A stretch of 64,000 bases of DNA from [Clostridium] fimetarium (GTDB lineage: Bacteria; Bacillota; Clostridia; Lachnospirales; Lachnospiraceae). Shown here one piece after another: positions 42,261 to 50,990 of this stretch (its first letter is position 1; each line of letters opens with the position of its first letter). Position numbers and translations under genes: made by a program. The stretch spans positions 1 to 64,000 of the forward strand of contig NZ_FOJI01000006.1 in NCBI RefSeq assembly GCF_900111235.1, read 5' to 3'. Under the pieces are notes generated by a model that saw only the letters and a list, made by a program, of their open reading frames with translations, had not been told where the DNA came from and searched no databases.

Positions 42261-42653
42261 ATGAATAATAGGAGAATGTTTTTTACGTTAATTATGATTT
42301 TGTGTTTTTATGTAATAGCAATTCAAATGGTTTCCATAGGAAAGACTGAGGTTTTGACAGTTATATATGGAAAAGAGTTTGATGAAATACTATTGAATGG
42401 AAAAATGTCTGATGGAGCCCACAAAGGAACGATAACAAAAATAGATTATATGAAAGTACTAGACTATTCGTATGATAAAGCCACTATCTATTGTGTGAAT
42501 AGAAGTGGTAGCGGCAATGTTTGTACTTATGAAAAAAATCAAGATGACTGTTGGACGGAAACAAAATGGAAAACGGTATGGTCAGTAAGTGGAAGTGATT
42601 CCGATATGATATGGCCTTATTGGTGGGATACTATATTGAATTGTGGGTTATAA
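42261..42653 (+). CDS. Hypothetical single-TM protein
   Basis: A 130-aa protein with one N-terminal hydrophobic segment (FFTLIMILCFYVIAIQMVSI), then a soluble domain with Trp and Cys residues (CVNRSGSGNVCTYEK, DMIWPYWWDTILNC). Probably anchored outside the cell. No family recognised. AGGGG ribosome site. Confidence 0.6.
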   Translation: MNNRRMFFTLIMILCFYVIAIQMVSIGKTEVLTVIYGKEFDEILLNGKMSDGAHKGTITKIDYMKVLDYSYDKATIYCVNRSGSGNVCTYEKNQDDCWTETKWKTVWSVSGSDSDMIWPYWWDTILNCGL

Positions 42654-42724
42654 GAATAATAATGATAAAATATCATTTTGAAGCTAGGTAATATTTCAGT
42701 TAAATATTGAAAGGATATTAGTAA

Positions 42725-43225
42725 ATGCATGATTCTATAAATGTTATTAGAAATATTTTTTTGATAATATGTTTAATGGTACCAGTTATATTACCATTAC
42801 TACTCGTTGTATTTAGCTATAAATGGTATAAAAAATTATTGCAAAGAGGGATTATTGCAATTATTTTACTTATTCCAATATATGGTGGACATTTTTATGT
42901 TTATTCACAAATGAATGGCATAAGTCGTTTTGATATCACTGATTTGACTTTTCTATTAGCATATTTTTTAATGAACTGTATAATTGCAATACCTGTAAAG
43001 TCGAAAAGCACTTACATCTTAACATTATCAATCTGGGGCTGTTTGAATGGAGTGTTTTATTATGAATCGTGGAAAATCCTATCATTTTCTAATGGTTGCA
43101 CGAGTGGTGATCTGAATAGAAAGGTTCTATTTGTTATGCTGTTGTGGTTCGTTTTGTCAATCGTATATACCTTTAAAAGGTACAATAAATTAAAAGAATT
43201 TTTTGAAAGTAAAGTAGTAGCGTAA
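42725..43225 (+). CDS. Hypothetical multi-pass membrane protein
   Basis: A 166-aa protein with about four to five hydrophobic segments (NIFLIICLMVPVILPLLLVVF, GIIAIILLIPIYGGHFYV, LTFLLAYFLMNCIIAIPV, LFVMLLWFVLSIVY). No motif recognised. Cotranscription with the preceding gene is possible (71-bp gap). Confidence 0.6.
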   Translation: MHDSINVIRNIFLIICLMVPVILPLLLVVFSYKWYKKLLQRGIIAIILLIPIYGGHFYVYSQMNGISRFDITDLTFLLAYFLMNCIIAIPVKSKSTYILTLSIWGCLNGVFYYESWKILSFSNGCTSGDLNRKVLFVMLLWFVLSIVYTFKRYNKLKEFFESKVVA

Positions 43226-43269
43226 AGAAAATTAATTGGAATTTAGCAATATAAAAAGGAGAACAGTTA

Positions 43270-44148
43270 TTGAACAAACAAGACTACATAAAATCCAAAC
43301 CAGTCCAATCCTTTGTAGAATGGATTGCTCCAATGCTAGACACCCCCGATTCCTTCAACCACAAATATTTCTTAAAGAAGCAAAAAAGGGACTGGGAGTG
43401 CGATTCTATTTTCTGTGCATATGAAAACTACTCATGGCAATTTAAATATACGGATGAGTTCCAAAAAGAAATCAAAGGCACTAGTTTTTGTGAGTGTGAA
43501 GAAGTATTACATTCATTATCAGTCAAACTTAGGAATGGTGTAACTCAAGGAAATAATAATATATGCAAAGAAGTAAGTCGTCAAATACTACAATGGGGTG
43601 GCGTTACAAATAGAAATATTGATAAAATAGAAAATATAGAAAACATGGGACAAGAATGGTTTCTCTATTTATTGCAGACAAAAGAGCAATTCGAAAGAAA
43701 TTTGGATTCAAATGAATATTTTAGAAGTGAGATTATAATGAATTCAGGATTCACTAAAATCTATTCTTTGTTAGTGGATGATTTCTTGATATATGATGGA
43801 AGATTGGGCGCAGCGTTAGGCCTTTTGGCACGCGGCTATTGTGAAGGAAAAAAATTAGAAACAATACCGGAGGAACTCCATTTCTGTTGGGGCGCAGGAA
43901 GAGAATCTATTATAAATAGTAAAGAAAAAAGTAGACGTAATCCAAGCAGTGATAAATATAGATTCGGATCGTTATATTCACCTAAAGTACATTTGGAAAA
44001 TAATATCAGAGCAAATTGGATCGTGCAAGAAGTACTATGCAATACAAAATCTAAGTTTAATTGTTTAGAAGAATCAAAGAAAATGCGGGCTTTTGAATCC
44101 GCATTGTTTATGATAGGATATCATGTGAAGGATCATCTCTTCCAGTGA
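43270..44148 (+). CDS. Uncharacterised protein, weak OGG-fold resemblance
   Basis: A 292-aa soluble protein that I cannot assign firmly. WGGVTNRN, KIYSLLVDDFLIYDGRLGAALGLL and NPSSDKYRF loosely recall proteins annotated with an 8-oxoguanine-glycosylase (OGG) fold, where an IYDxRV segment is conserved. The catalytic Lys-Asp of true OGG is not evident. TTG start after AAAAGGAG. Stands alone with no mobile gene nearby. Confidence 0.55.
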   Translation: MNKQDYIKSKPVQSFVEWIAPMLDTPDSFNHKYFLKKQKRDWECDSIFCAYENYSWQFKYTDEFQKEIKGTSFCECEEVLHSLSVKLRNGVTQGNNNICKEVSRQILQWGGVTNRNIDKIENIENMGQEWFLYLLQTKEQFERNLDSNEYFRSEIIMNSGFTKIYSLLVDDFLIYDGRLGAALGLLARGYCEGKKLETIPEELHFCWGAGRESIINSKEKSRRNPSSDKYRFGSLYSPKVHLENNIRANWIVQEVLCNTKSKFNCLEESKKMRAFESALFMIGYHVKDHLFQ

Positions 44149-44279
44149 AAAATCGAGATATTCTATAACCAGCTGTATTGTAATATAATGGCAGAAGAGT
44201 ATGGAAAATCCGTGTCACTAATTAGAATGAATAGCATTCTATAAGCTTAATTATTAAAATTTAATGGAGGTACAGAAAA

Positions 44280-44756
44280 ATGAGGTTATTAATAAAACAG
44301 AGGGTGTTCTCATGGACGGATACCTATGATGTGTTCGATGAAAATGAGAATCCAAAATATTTTGTAAAATCAGAGTTCTTTTCTTTGGGACATAATATTC
44401 ACATTTATAACGCCGCTGGAAATGTAGAAGTAGGGGCAGTACATCAAAAACTCTTTTCATTTCTGCCGCAGTTTGTAATTGAAATAAATGGAAGCACAGT
44501 AGGAACGATTCAGAAGAAATTCTCGTTTTTTAAGCCCAGTTATCAAATTGATTGTAACAACTGGAGAGTAGAAGGCGATTTCTTCGGATGGAACTATGAG
44601 ATAATGAGTCCATACGCACCAATCATGCAAATTTTTAAGGAACCATTTCACTGGGGTGATACATATGTACTAGATTTCCAAAATCCAGAGGATGAATTAA
44701 TGGGATTACTTCTGGTTATAGCAATTGATGCAGCAAACTGCTCAAACGACAGATAG
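44280..44756 (+). CDS. LURP-one-related / YxjI family protein
   Basis: A 158-aa protein of the LURP-one/Tubby-like fold: LLIKQRVFSWTDTYDVFDE, FFSLGHNIHIYN, EINGSTVGTIQKKF and WRVEGDFFGWNYEI are typical. Possibly a lipid-associated or structural fold; bacterial function unknown. GGAGG site. Leads into the MmcQ-like gene after 15 bp. Confidence 0.85.
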   Translation: MRLLIKQRVFSWTDTYDVFDENENPKYFVKSEFFSLGHNIHIYNAAGNVEVGAVHQKLFSFLPQFVIEINGSTVGTIQKKFSFFKPSYQIDCNNWRVEGDFFGWNYEIMSPYAPIMQIFKEPFHWGDTYVLDFQNPEDELMGLLLVIAIDAANCSNDR

Positions 44757-44771
44757 TCGGAGGCAACAATT

Positions 44772-45110
44772 ATGACAAAAGAAGAAGCAATCAATTACGG
44801 GCTAACGATGCCTGATTCATATGAAGATTACCCATTCCATGATTCAAACTGGGCAGTTATTCGGTGTAAAAGTAATAAAAAGATATTTGCGTTTATATTT
44901 GATAGGGAAGGATATACCTGGGTCAACGTAAAATGTACACAAGAATGGCGTGACTTTTGGAGATCTGCGTTTGAATCCGTCATTCCAGCATATCATCTGA
45001 GTAAGAAACATTGGAATTCTATCATACTTGATGATACTGTTCCCGATGTGGATGTGAAGAGAATGATAGCAGAGAGTTATGATTTGGTTAAGGGTAAAAG
45101 CAAAATATGA
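44772..45110 (+). CDS. MmcQ/YjbR-family protein
   Basis: A 112-aa protein of the MmcQ/YjbR family: PDSYEDYPFHDSNWAVIR, WVNVKCTQEWRDFWR and PAYHLSKKHWNSIIL are characteristic. Structure resembles a DNA-binding fold (CyaY-like), but a cellular role is not established. Cotranscribed with the LURP-one gene. Confidence 0.88.
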   Translation: MTKEEAINYGLTMPDSYEDYPFHDSNWAVIRCKSNKKIFAFIFDREGYTWVNVKCTQEWRDFWRSAFESVIPAYHLSKKHWNSIILDDTVPDVDVKRMIAESYDLVKGKSKI

Positions 45111-45187
45111 AGAGCAAAATTTGCTGATTAATACATATATTCTTATTATAACTCATATGATATAAAAAAATCTATATCAAGGTATAT

Positions 45188-46477
45188 ATGGAAATCTATG
45201 TGGTTCAAGAAGGCGATGATATCTATTCAATTGCAACAAAATATATGATTTCAATAGATAGATTAATACAAGAAAATGGTTTGGTTTATCCATTTGATTT
45301 AATAATAGGGCAAGCTTTAGTGATCACATACCCTAAACAAACTTACACTGTACAACAAGGAGATACATTACAAAGTATAGCCGATATGTATAATGTAAAA
45401 CTTATGCAGTTATTAAGAAATAATCAATCTTTATTAAATAGAAAGTATCTATATGTTGGTGAAACGTTAGTAATAAGCTATGAAACACTCGGGAATATTG
45501 CAACAAATGGATTTGCTTATCCTTTTATCTCAAAGGAAACACTTATTAAAACATTACCTAGCCTAACCTATTTGACCATTTTTAATTATTCTACTACAGA
45601 AAAAGGTGAAATAAAAACATATTACAATAATGATGCAGAAATTATAAAAATATCAAAAGAGTATGGTGCTATTCCGCTCATGATGATAACTACGCTAGAT
45701 CAACAAGGAAAGAAAAATGAAGAAATAGCATTTGAAATTTTAAATAATGAAGTATATCAAGATAACCATATCAATAATTTCTTATCTATAATTAAAATTA
45801 AAGGTTACCAAGGTATAAATATTGTTTTTAATTATTTAAATATGGATAATCAATTTATTTATGAAAAATTCATAAATAAAATAGCAAATAAAATGAAAAC
45901 TGAAGAACTATTATTTTTTATTACGATTAATTATCAATCGCAAGTGAATGATGGTAAAATAGAATTAGGGAAAATAGATTATGCAAAATTAAGTACTTAT
46001 GCGAATGGCTTGATATTTTTAAAGTTTGAATGGGGGTTTAATAATTTTCCACCTGCACCTGTTATCAATATTAATAATATGAAGGTATTAATTGATTATG
46101 TCATACAAGACGTTACACCCGATAAAATCAATATTAGTATACCGATAATAGGCTATGATTGGAGTCTCCCTTATATTCCTAACGAATCAGTTGCCAACTC
46201 TCTTTCGATTAATTCTGTTTTAGAGGTCGCAAATAGTAATGATACAAAAATTGAATTTGATGAAATTTCTCAAACTCCATTTTTTTATTATACCTCTTTT
46301 AGCTTAGGTGAATCTTCTGAAAATATAATATGGTTTGTTGATGCAAGAAGCATGAAAGCAGCTTTGAAACTAATTTTTGATAAGCATATTAATGGATGTG
46401 GTATATGGAATATTATGATATATAATGCTCAAGTATGGACTGTTATTAATTCTCAATTTGACGTAGTAAAATTATAA
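45188..46477 (+). CDS. LysM-LysM-GH18 protein lacking the catalytic acid
   Basis: A 429-aa protein without signal peptide: LysM at about 1-47 (YVVQEGDDIYSIATKYM-like) and 50-95 (YTVQQGDTLQSIADMYN), then a GH18-like barrel similar to spore cortex enzyme SleL/YaaH. The strand that should read (D)xxDxDxE, typically IDFE, reads GINIVFNYL: Val213 for Asp and Asn215 for the catalytic Glu. GWIDARS-like WFVDARSMKAAL at the end is conserved. Without the acid it is probably a non-hydrolytic binding or scaffolding version. A cortex or germination role is inferred from the fold. Confidence 0.8.
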   Translation: MEIYVVQEGDDIYSIATKYMISIDRLIQENGLVYPFDLIIGQALVITYPKQTYTVQQGDTLQSIADMYNVKLMQLLRNNQSLLNRKYLYVGETLVISYETLGNIATNGFAYPFISKETLIKTLPSLTYLTIFNYSTTEKGEIKTYYNNDAEIIKISKEYGAIPLMMITTLDQQGKKNEEIAFEILNNEVYQDNHINNFLSIIKIKGYQGINIVFNYLNMDNQFIYEKFINKIANKMKTEELLFFITINYQSQVNDGKIELGKIDYAKLSTYANGLIFLKFEWGFNNFPPAPVININNMKVLIDYVIQDVTPDKINISIPIIGYDWSLPYIPNESVANSLSINSVLEVANSNDTKIEFDEISQTPFFYYTSFSLGESSENIIWFVDARSMKAALKLIFDKHINGCGIWNIMIYNAQVWTVINSQFDVVKL

Positions 46478-46523
46478 TGAATTCACATTAAAGTCGTTTT
46501 ACACATAAAATATATCTACCAGA

Positions 46524-46578
46524 GAAAAAGGCATATAAAATCAGGAGATACCTACTCTAGATTTTATATGCCTTTTAT
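46524..46578 (+). terminator. Rho-independent terminator
   Basis: AAAAGGCATATAAAATC pairs with GATTTTATATGCCTTTT around a 17-nt loop. It ends the LysM-GH18 gene. The remaining gap to 46744 holds no gene. Confidence 0.92.
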
Positions 46579-46743
46579 CGATTCACTATTTCATTATGAA
46601 TTAGGTTGGAGAATAACAATATTTATTATGCGCTTACCTTTTTAAATTTATAATGGAGAAAATCGGAAAAATGATTTATAATAAGCAAGATATGATTATA
46701 GTTAACAGCACATTTTGGAAAACTTAATTAGCGGGGGGATTCT

Positions 46744-47355
46744 ATGTCATTGATACTATCACTTCAAGGATGTATGGCGGTTGGAAAAACGACTGCACTA
46801 AACTATATATATGAAAATGTTCCTTACGTAAAGATAAGCTATGATATCAATACTGATATTATGGAACAGATCAAATCGAGAAAATTAAATAAAAATCAAT
46901 ATGAGGATTATTTAGAGATACAAAAATTTTGGATTAACAAAGAAATTGAAAGATGGAAAATGGCGCAAAAAAATGAGTACACCTTAATGGATTTTGGCGC
47001 TGCAGAAATCGAATTTTATTCTTTGAATTATCCAAAAACCATTGGTAAAGATTGGAAAGTTGAAGGCGAACTATATAAGGAACTGATTAATCTGAGAAAG
47101 TGTATGCCTGATAGAACACTGTTCTTGGATGCAAGTGAAGATACTTTAAGAAGAAATAAAGAACAGGATACTAGATTGCCGCGGAATTCTTTTGAACATC
47201 ATTTAAAATATTTGCTTCCACTGAAAAGAGAATGGTTTATAGGAAGAAAAGATGTAGATGTATTAAACGTTGATACATTAAGTCAAAAAGAGGTAGGTGT
47301 CAAGGTTAAGGAATGGATAGATAAATGCATTTATGAAATCAAGTCTTGTTATTGA
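46744..47355 (+). CDS. P-loop kinase-like protein
   Basis: A 203-aa P-loop NTPase with Walker A GCMAVGKTT near residue 9, a DFGAAE segment and LDASEDTLRRN at a lid-like region. Overall layout resembles deoxynucleoside or small-molecule kinases. Substrate unknown. GGGGGG site. Its last codons abut the decayed ZIP transporter on the other strand. Confidence 0.72.
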   Translation: MSLILSLQGCMAVGKTTALNYIYENVPYVKISYDINTDIMEQIKSRKLNKNQYEDYLEIQKFWINKEIERWKMAQKNEYTLMDFGAAEIEFYSLNYPKTIGKDWKVEGELYKELINLRKCMPDRTLFLDASEDTLRRNKEQDTRLPRNSFEHHLKYLLPLKREWFIGRKDVDVLNVDTLSQKEVGVKVKEWIDKCIYEIKSCY

Positions 47356-47609
47356 ACCCAGTGCTACTCCACTAGGTAAATTGTGTATTCCTATTTCAAT
47401 ACTCTTCCTGCTTCAAAAGCATCAGGTAACAAATCAAAGCAAACAATGCCTAGTGTAAAATCACCTAGAAGACCCAAAACAGTTCCTTTAAATCTTCTTT
47501 CCTTTGATTTCATAAAAGAGGAAGACAGAATTCCTATAAAAAGGCCAATCCAGCTAGTTAGAAATCCAGAAACACCCGAAAAAAATATTGAATTTATAAA
47601 ACTACTCAT
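47340..47609 (-). pseudogene. ZIP-family metal transporter remnant
   Basis: On the minus strand an ATG at 47609 (AAGGAG site) encodes about 72 residues with GVSGFLTSWIGLFIG and LGIVCFDLLPDAFEAG, the start of a ZIP/ZupT transporter, then stops. A different frame 8-60 nt further reads IGIHNLPSGVALGS, the HN-x-P-x-G metal helix of ZIP proteins. The stretch between (over 100 aa) is missing and the 3' end is lost near the kinase gene. An internal deletion plus frameshift is the simplest account. Confidence 0.7.
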
Positions 47610-47623
47610 GGTTACTCCTTGAT

Positions 47624-47648
47624 AATATACTACATTTAATAGTATATT
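47624..47648. promoter_or_regulatory. 25-bp perfect palindrome before the ZIP remnant
   Basis: AATATACTA at 47624-47632 and TAGTATATT at 47640-47648 are perfect 9-bp arms with a 7-bp spacer. It sits 15 bp upstream of the ZIP remnant's start, where a metalloregulator of the intact gene would bind, and 55 bp upstream of the plus-strand operon. Confidence 0.55.
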
Positions 47649-47702
47649 AATGGTAACTACAAAAATAGAAGAAAAAACTAAATTTAAATAGGAGTGAAGA
47701 AA

Positions 47703-47936
47703 ATGATTAATCCAGCTAAATTATTAAAATTAAAAAGTGCATGGGATGTGTTCGCACAAAATCATCCGAAGTTTCCAAAATTCATGAAAGCGATTCATCA
47801 AAATGGTGTGCAAGAGGGGACCATCATTGAAATAAACGTCACTACGGCAGATGGTAAAACACTTAGCTCAAATATTAAGCTTAAGGAATCGGATGTAACG
47901 CTTTTTAGCGAATTATCAGAGCTATTAAACAATTAA
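47703..47936 (+). CDS. Small conserved-type protein heading an ABC operon
   Basis: A 77-aa soluble protein: KLKSAWDVFAQNHPKFPKFMKAI followed by GTIIEINVTTADGKTLSSNIKL. ATAGGAG favours the ATG at 47703 over the GTG at 47694. It precedes an ABC transporter ATPase by 11 bp. I recognise similar short proteins ahead of ABC operons in clostridia but no function. Confidence 0.65.
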   Translation: MINPAKLLKLKSAWDVFAQNHPKFPKFMKAIHQNGVQEGTIIEINVTTADGKTLSSNIKLKESDVTLFSELSELLNN

Positions 47937-47947
47937 TAGGGGAAAAC

Positions 47948-48856
47948 ATGGAAAACCAGATTGAAATAACAAACTTAAAGAAAAGCTTCGGGAAAAATAT
48001 AGTTCTCCAAGATATCAATCTAACCATATCAAAAGGTCAATCTATTGCATTGATTGGTCACAATGGGTGTGGAAAAAGCACATTGCTGAAGATTTTGTGT
48101 GGATTGACAACCTATCAAAAAGGGAAACTTGAATATACACAAAAGTTGAAGTTCAATTATGTGCCAGAAAACTTTCCGAAAATGGCAACAACTGCAAGAG
48201 AATATATTAATAGCATCGGTATGATAGAAGGACTATCAAAGGAGTATGTTGACAAAAGAAGTGATGAACTATTTCATGCATTTTTTATGGAAGAAATGGT
48301 TGATAATTCGATTAAAAACCTCTCAAAAGGAACCATGCAAAAAGTAAGCGTTATTCAAGCAGTCTTGTCAAAGCCAGATATCCTTCTTTTAGATGAGCCT
48401 TTATCTGGACAAGATGTTGATTCACAAAAGGTATTTATTGATCTGATAAATCATATGAATGAAAATGGAACAACGATTGTAATGTCTTGCCATGAAGATT
48501 TCTTGATTAATGCAGTAGCTAAAATTGTATATGAAATTAAGAATAAAAACATTTACAGGTCAGATAAGAAAGAAATTAAAGACAGAAGTTACGATGTTAT
48601 GATTTTTAGAAAGAAGCAAGAAAAAGTAGAAGCCAAGCAAACAACCAGGCTAGATGAAATCAGAGTAGATGAAACCAATATCCAAATAGAACATATCCAA
48701 ACAGAAACGTTCAATATCAAAGAGATGGTCATGAAACTAGAAAAAGTTGGTACTGATACTAAACTTTATGTAAAAAATGAAAATAGCGATATGGTACTCA
48801 GGAAAATGTTGAGTAAAGGTTATGAGCTTAGGAGGATGTACGATGAAAATATTTAG
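47948..48856 (+). CDS. ABC transporter ATP-binding protein
   Basis: A 302-aa ATPase: Walker A GHNGCGKST, signature LSKGTMQKV (SKG variant typical of ABC-2 exporters), Walker B ILLLDEPLSGQD, H-loop SCHE. The C-terminal third (from about 210) is an extra soluble extension with repeats of IQIEHIQTETFNIKE type. Pairs with the overlapping permease gene. Confidence 0.92.
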   Translation: MENQIEITNLKKSFGKNIVLQDINLTISKGQSIALIGHNGCGKSTLLKILCGLTTYQKGKLEYTQKLKFNYVPENFPKMATTAREYINSIGMIEGLSKEYVDKRSDELFHAFFMEEMVDNSIKNLSKGTMQKVSVIQAVLSKPDILLLDEPLSGQDVDSQKVFIDLINHMNENGTTIVMSCHEDFLINAVAKIVYEIKNKNIYRSDKKEIKDRSYDVMIFRKKQEKVEAKQTTRLDEIRVDETNIQIEHIQTETFNIKEMVMKLEKVGTDTKLYVKNENSDMVLRKMLSKGYELRRMYDENI

Positions 48857-49571
48857 TAGTCTTATAAGATACCATTACCTCTTATATGTAAAAACAAATA
48901 AATTCATTATGCCCGCATTGATATGGTTCGTATTTATTAATTTTTTATATTCACAACAAAAACCTGATATCATGTCAAGCACGTTACTTTCTATTTCACT
49001 TCTGTTTTTTATTATGTTATGGGTAGGAATTTCGTATATGGAAAGTATTGATCCAGTATCTGAGCAGATATTATTATTGAAAGTTGAAAATCGTAATACA
49101 TATTATCGTAGTAAAAATGCATTCGTATTTTTGTTAGGAGCAGTACTTGGATTGGTGGGCGTTGCGCTTCCAGTATTGAAAAACATGGCGAGTGGATTTG
49201 AAATGTTTACGAGGCCATTAACAGTTGGGGATATATTTTGCACTTTTATTTTACATATTATAGTTGCTACTTTAGGAGCTTCATTGGGAATTGTTTTTCA
49301 ACCAAGGTGCATGAAAAACAGGAAAGAAGCGTTGATGCTTGTGACGCTTATTGCGATCATTAGCATAACTAAAGCTGGTATTAATCATGCATTTTTATTT
49401 GCAAAATATATTACGTGGCTGTTTCCACCATTAAGTGATATTACATTATATTTTAACAGTAGTGACTATTTTAGCGCAGCAGCTATGGGAAAAGCGGTTT
49501 TGTTTGGCTGTGTATATAGTGCGATTTTATTATTTATCAGTAATCAGTTATTAAAAAGAAAATTATTTTAG
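48843..49571 (+). CDS. ABC-2-like permease
   Basis: A 242-aa integral membrane protein with about six hydrophobic segments (FIMPALIWFVFINFLYS, LLSISLLFFIMLWVGISYM, FVFLLGAVLGLVGVALPVL, ILHIIVATLGASLGIVF, EALMLVTLIAIISITKAGI, AVLFGCVYSAILLFIS). GGAGG at 48831 supports the ATG at 48843, overlapping the ATPase stop by 14 nt (translational coupling). Substrate unknown. Confidence 0.85.
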   Translation: MKIFSSLIRYHYLLYVKTNKFIMPALIWFVFINFLYSQQKPDIMSSTLLSISLLFFIMLWVGISYMESIDPVSEQILLLKVENRNTYYRSKNAFVFLLGAVLGLVGVALPVLKNMASGFEMFTRPLTVGDIFCTFILHIIVATLGASLGIVFQPRCMKNRKEALMLVTLIAIISITKAGINHAFLFAKYITWLFPPLSDITLYFNSSDYFSAAAMGKAVLFGCVYSAILLFISNQLLKRKLF

Positions 49572-49595
49572 AATAGATTCGTTTGTACAAACTTA

Positions 49596-49656
49596 ATATG
49601 CACATTGTCTCGCTACGCGAGCCATTAAAAGCAGTGCGAAAATGAGGAGAAATATG
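49596..49656 (+). ncRNA. 61-nt structured element, copy 2, ending at a start codon
   Basis: Same length as the element at 18112 and 46/61 identical. Outer stem GCAC (49600-49603) with GTGC (49634-49637), where copy 1 has GCGC/GCGC at the same columns: the G-C pair becomes A-U. Inner hairpin CTCGC-TAC-GCGAG (49609-49621), a G-U pair of copy 1 being G-C here. It contains the ribosome site and ATG of the YgjP peptidase gene. Confidence 0.55.
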
Positions 49657-50394
49657 TTTGCGTTTCAATATAACACATCGAAAATAGAATATAATTTAAT
49701 TAAAAGTAAGAGAAAAACCATCTCGATTTCTGTGGATTCCAAAGGAAATGTATTAGTGAAAGCCCCATTAAGGTTGTCAGATGAGAAGGTGTTAGAACTA
49801 ATTAAGAACAAATCAAGTTGGATTGAAGAGAAGCTTCTTTTAGTGCAGGATACAATTGGACAACAACAAGAAAGACAATATAAAAATGGCGAAACCTTTT
49901 ACTATTTGGGTAATGAATATGTTTTAAAGATAATAGAAGATACAGTAAAAAAGAGGTTATCTGTAAATATATATGACGATAAACTAGTTGTTACAATACC
50001 AACAAGTAAAGCAGATTTTATTCACGAAGGGATTGGTAATGAAACAATTATTAAATTAGCAATTATAAAATGGTACAAACAGATGGCAAAGGTTAAGATT
50101 TTAGAGCGCGTTAATTCTTATGAAAATTTGTTCGCAAAAAAACGAGGCCCGGTCATAGTGAAAGAGCAGAAAAAAAGATGGGGAAGCTGTAGTCAGGACG
50201 GAACGCTTCGCTTCAATTGGAGAATCATAATGGCACCAGAATATATTATTGATTACATAGTTGTCCATGAACTGTGCCATTTAAAATACATGAATCATGC
50301 AAGGGAATTCTGGAATCTAGTTGAAAGCATACTGCCTGATTATAAAATCAGGAAAGAGTGGCTAAAAAAGAATGGGATTATGCTTGAGTTGTAA
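49654..50394 (+). CDS. YgjP-like M48 metallopeptidase
   Basis: A 246-aa protein with zinc motif VVHELCHLKYMNHAREFW (HExxH plus downstream ligand), RWGSCSQDGTLRFNWR, and N-terminal ISISVDSKGNVLVKAP. Domain DUF45, often called YgjP or WLM-type. Cytoplasmic, substrate unknown. Start at 49654 follows GAGGAG; the ATG at 49642 is upstream of that site. Confidence 0.88.
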   Translation: MFAFQYNTSKIEYNLIKSKRKTISISVDSKGNVLVKAPLRLSDEKVLELIKNKSSWIEEKLLLVQDTIGQQQERQYKNGETFYYLGNEYVLKIIEDTVKKRLSVNIYDDKLVVTIPTSKADFIHEGIGNETIIKLAIIKWYKQMAKVKILERVNSYENLFAKKRGPVIVKEQKKRWGSCSQDGTLRFNWRIIMAPEYIIDYIVVHELCHLKYMNHAREFWNLVESILPDYKIRKEWLKKNGIMLEL

Positions 50395-50405
50395 TTATAA
50401 GTAAT

Positions 50406-50442
50406 AAAATAGATTACTATTAAAAACATAGCAATCTATTTT
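50406..50442 (+). terminator. Rho-independent terminator
   Basis: AATAGATT-CTAT pairs with ATAG-AATCTATT, then TTT. It ends the YgjP gene. Confidence 0.78.
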
Positions 50443-50497
50443 ATTTGGATAAGAAACCTGTGCAAAGTAGGAAATATTTAGTAGGAAACAAATCGTA

Positions 50498-50960
50498 TTA
50501 TATCGATAACGCATTTTTAGCCCAATTAGAATCATTCATAATAGCCCTATCAACACCAATTAGATCGGCTTTTTTCTCTGAAAGGAGTTTTTCGGCAACT
50601 TGTGCTTGGGTAATTCCACCAGTTAGGATCCACCATTGATATAATCACAAGCACCTAAACGTAGAAGTATGGGGAAATGTTCACCAACAGCTTCTAGAAC
50701 TGATTTGATTACTTCGAGATGAATATTAATCCTATTTGATAAATCTCCTCCATATTCATCAGTTCTCTTATTCGTAAGTGGTGAAAAAAATTGATTTAAA
50801 AGATATCCATGTGCGGAATGAATTTCCACTCCATCAAAGCCAGCTTCTTTTACTCTACGTGCTGCACTTGCAAACGCATGAACAATATCTTTTATTTCTT
50901 TAAGGGTTAGTGCTTTTGGTATCAATTGATCTTGATGAAATGGATTAATAACTAAACTAC
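50498..50960 (-). pseudogene. Old Yellow Enzyme (NADH:flavin oxidoreductase) remnant
   Basis: Minus-strand frame from about 50960 reads ALTLKEIKDIVHAFASAARR, GFDGVEIHSAHGYLLNQFF and DEYGGDLSNR, the catalytic core of an Old Yellow Enzyme. It reaches GACDYINGGS and stops. Another frame then reads ILTGGITQAQVAEKLLSEKK and LIGVDRAIMND, which belongs further on in the same family, then stops. The N-terminal third and a central block of roughly 70 residues are missing. Clear decay. Confidence 0.8.
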
Positions 50961-50990
50961 AATATCTATTATAAAAAGGAGAAGATGAAG

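Noticed and set aside
43236-43424. Plus-strand open frame of 62 codons
   Set aside because: Overlaps the start of the 43270 gene in another frame; the latter has the better site and a long frame.
47383-47622. Plus-strand open frame of 79 codons
   Set aside because: It runs antisense to the ZIP remnant, whose residues and ribosome site are clear, and has no family likeness.
50445-50639. Plus-strand open frame of 64 codons after the YgjP gene
   Set aside because: Antisense to the Old Yellow Enzyme remnant and lacking a ribosome site.
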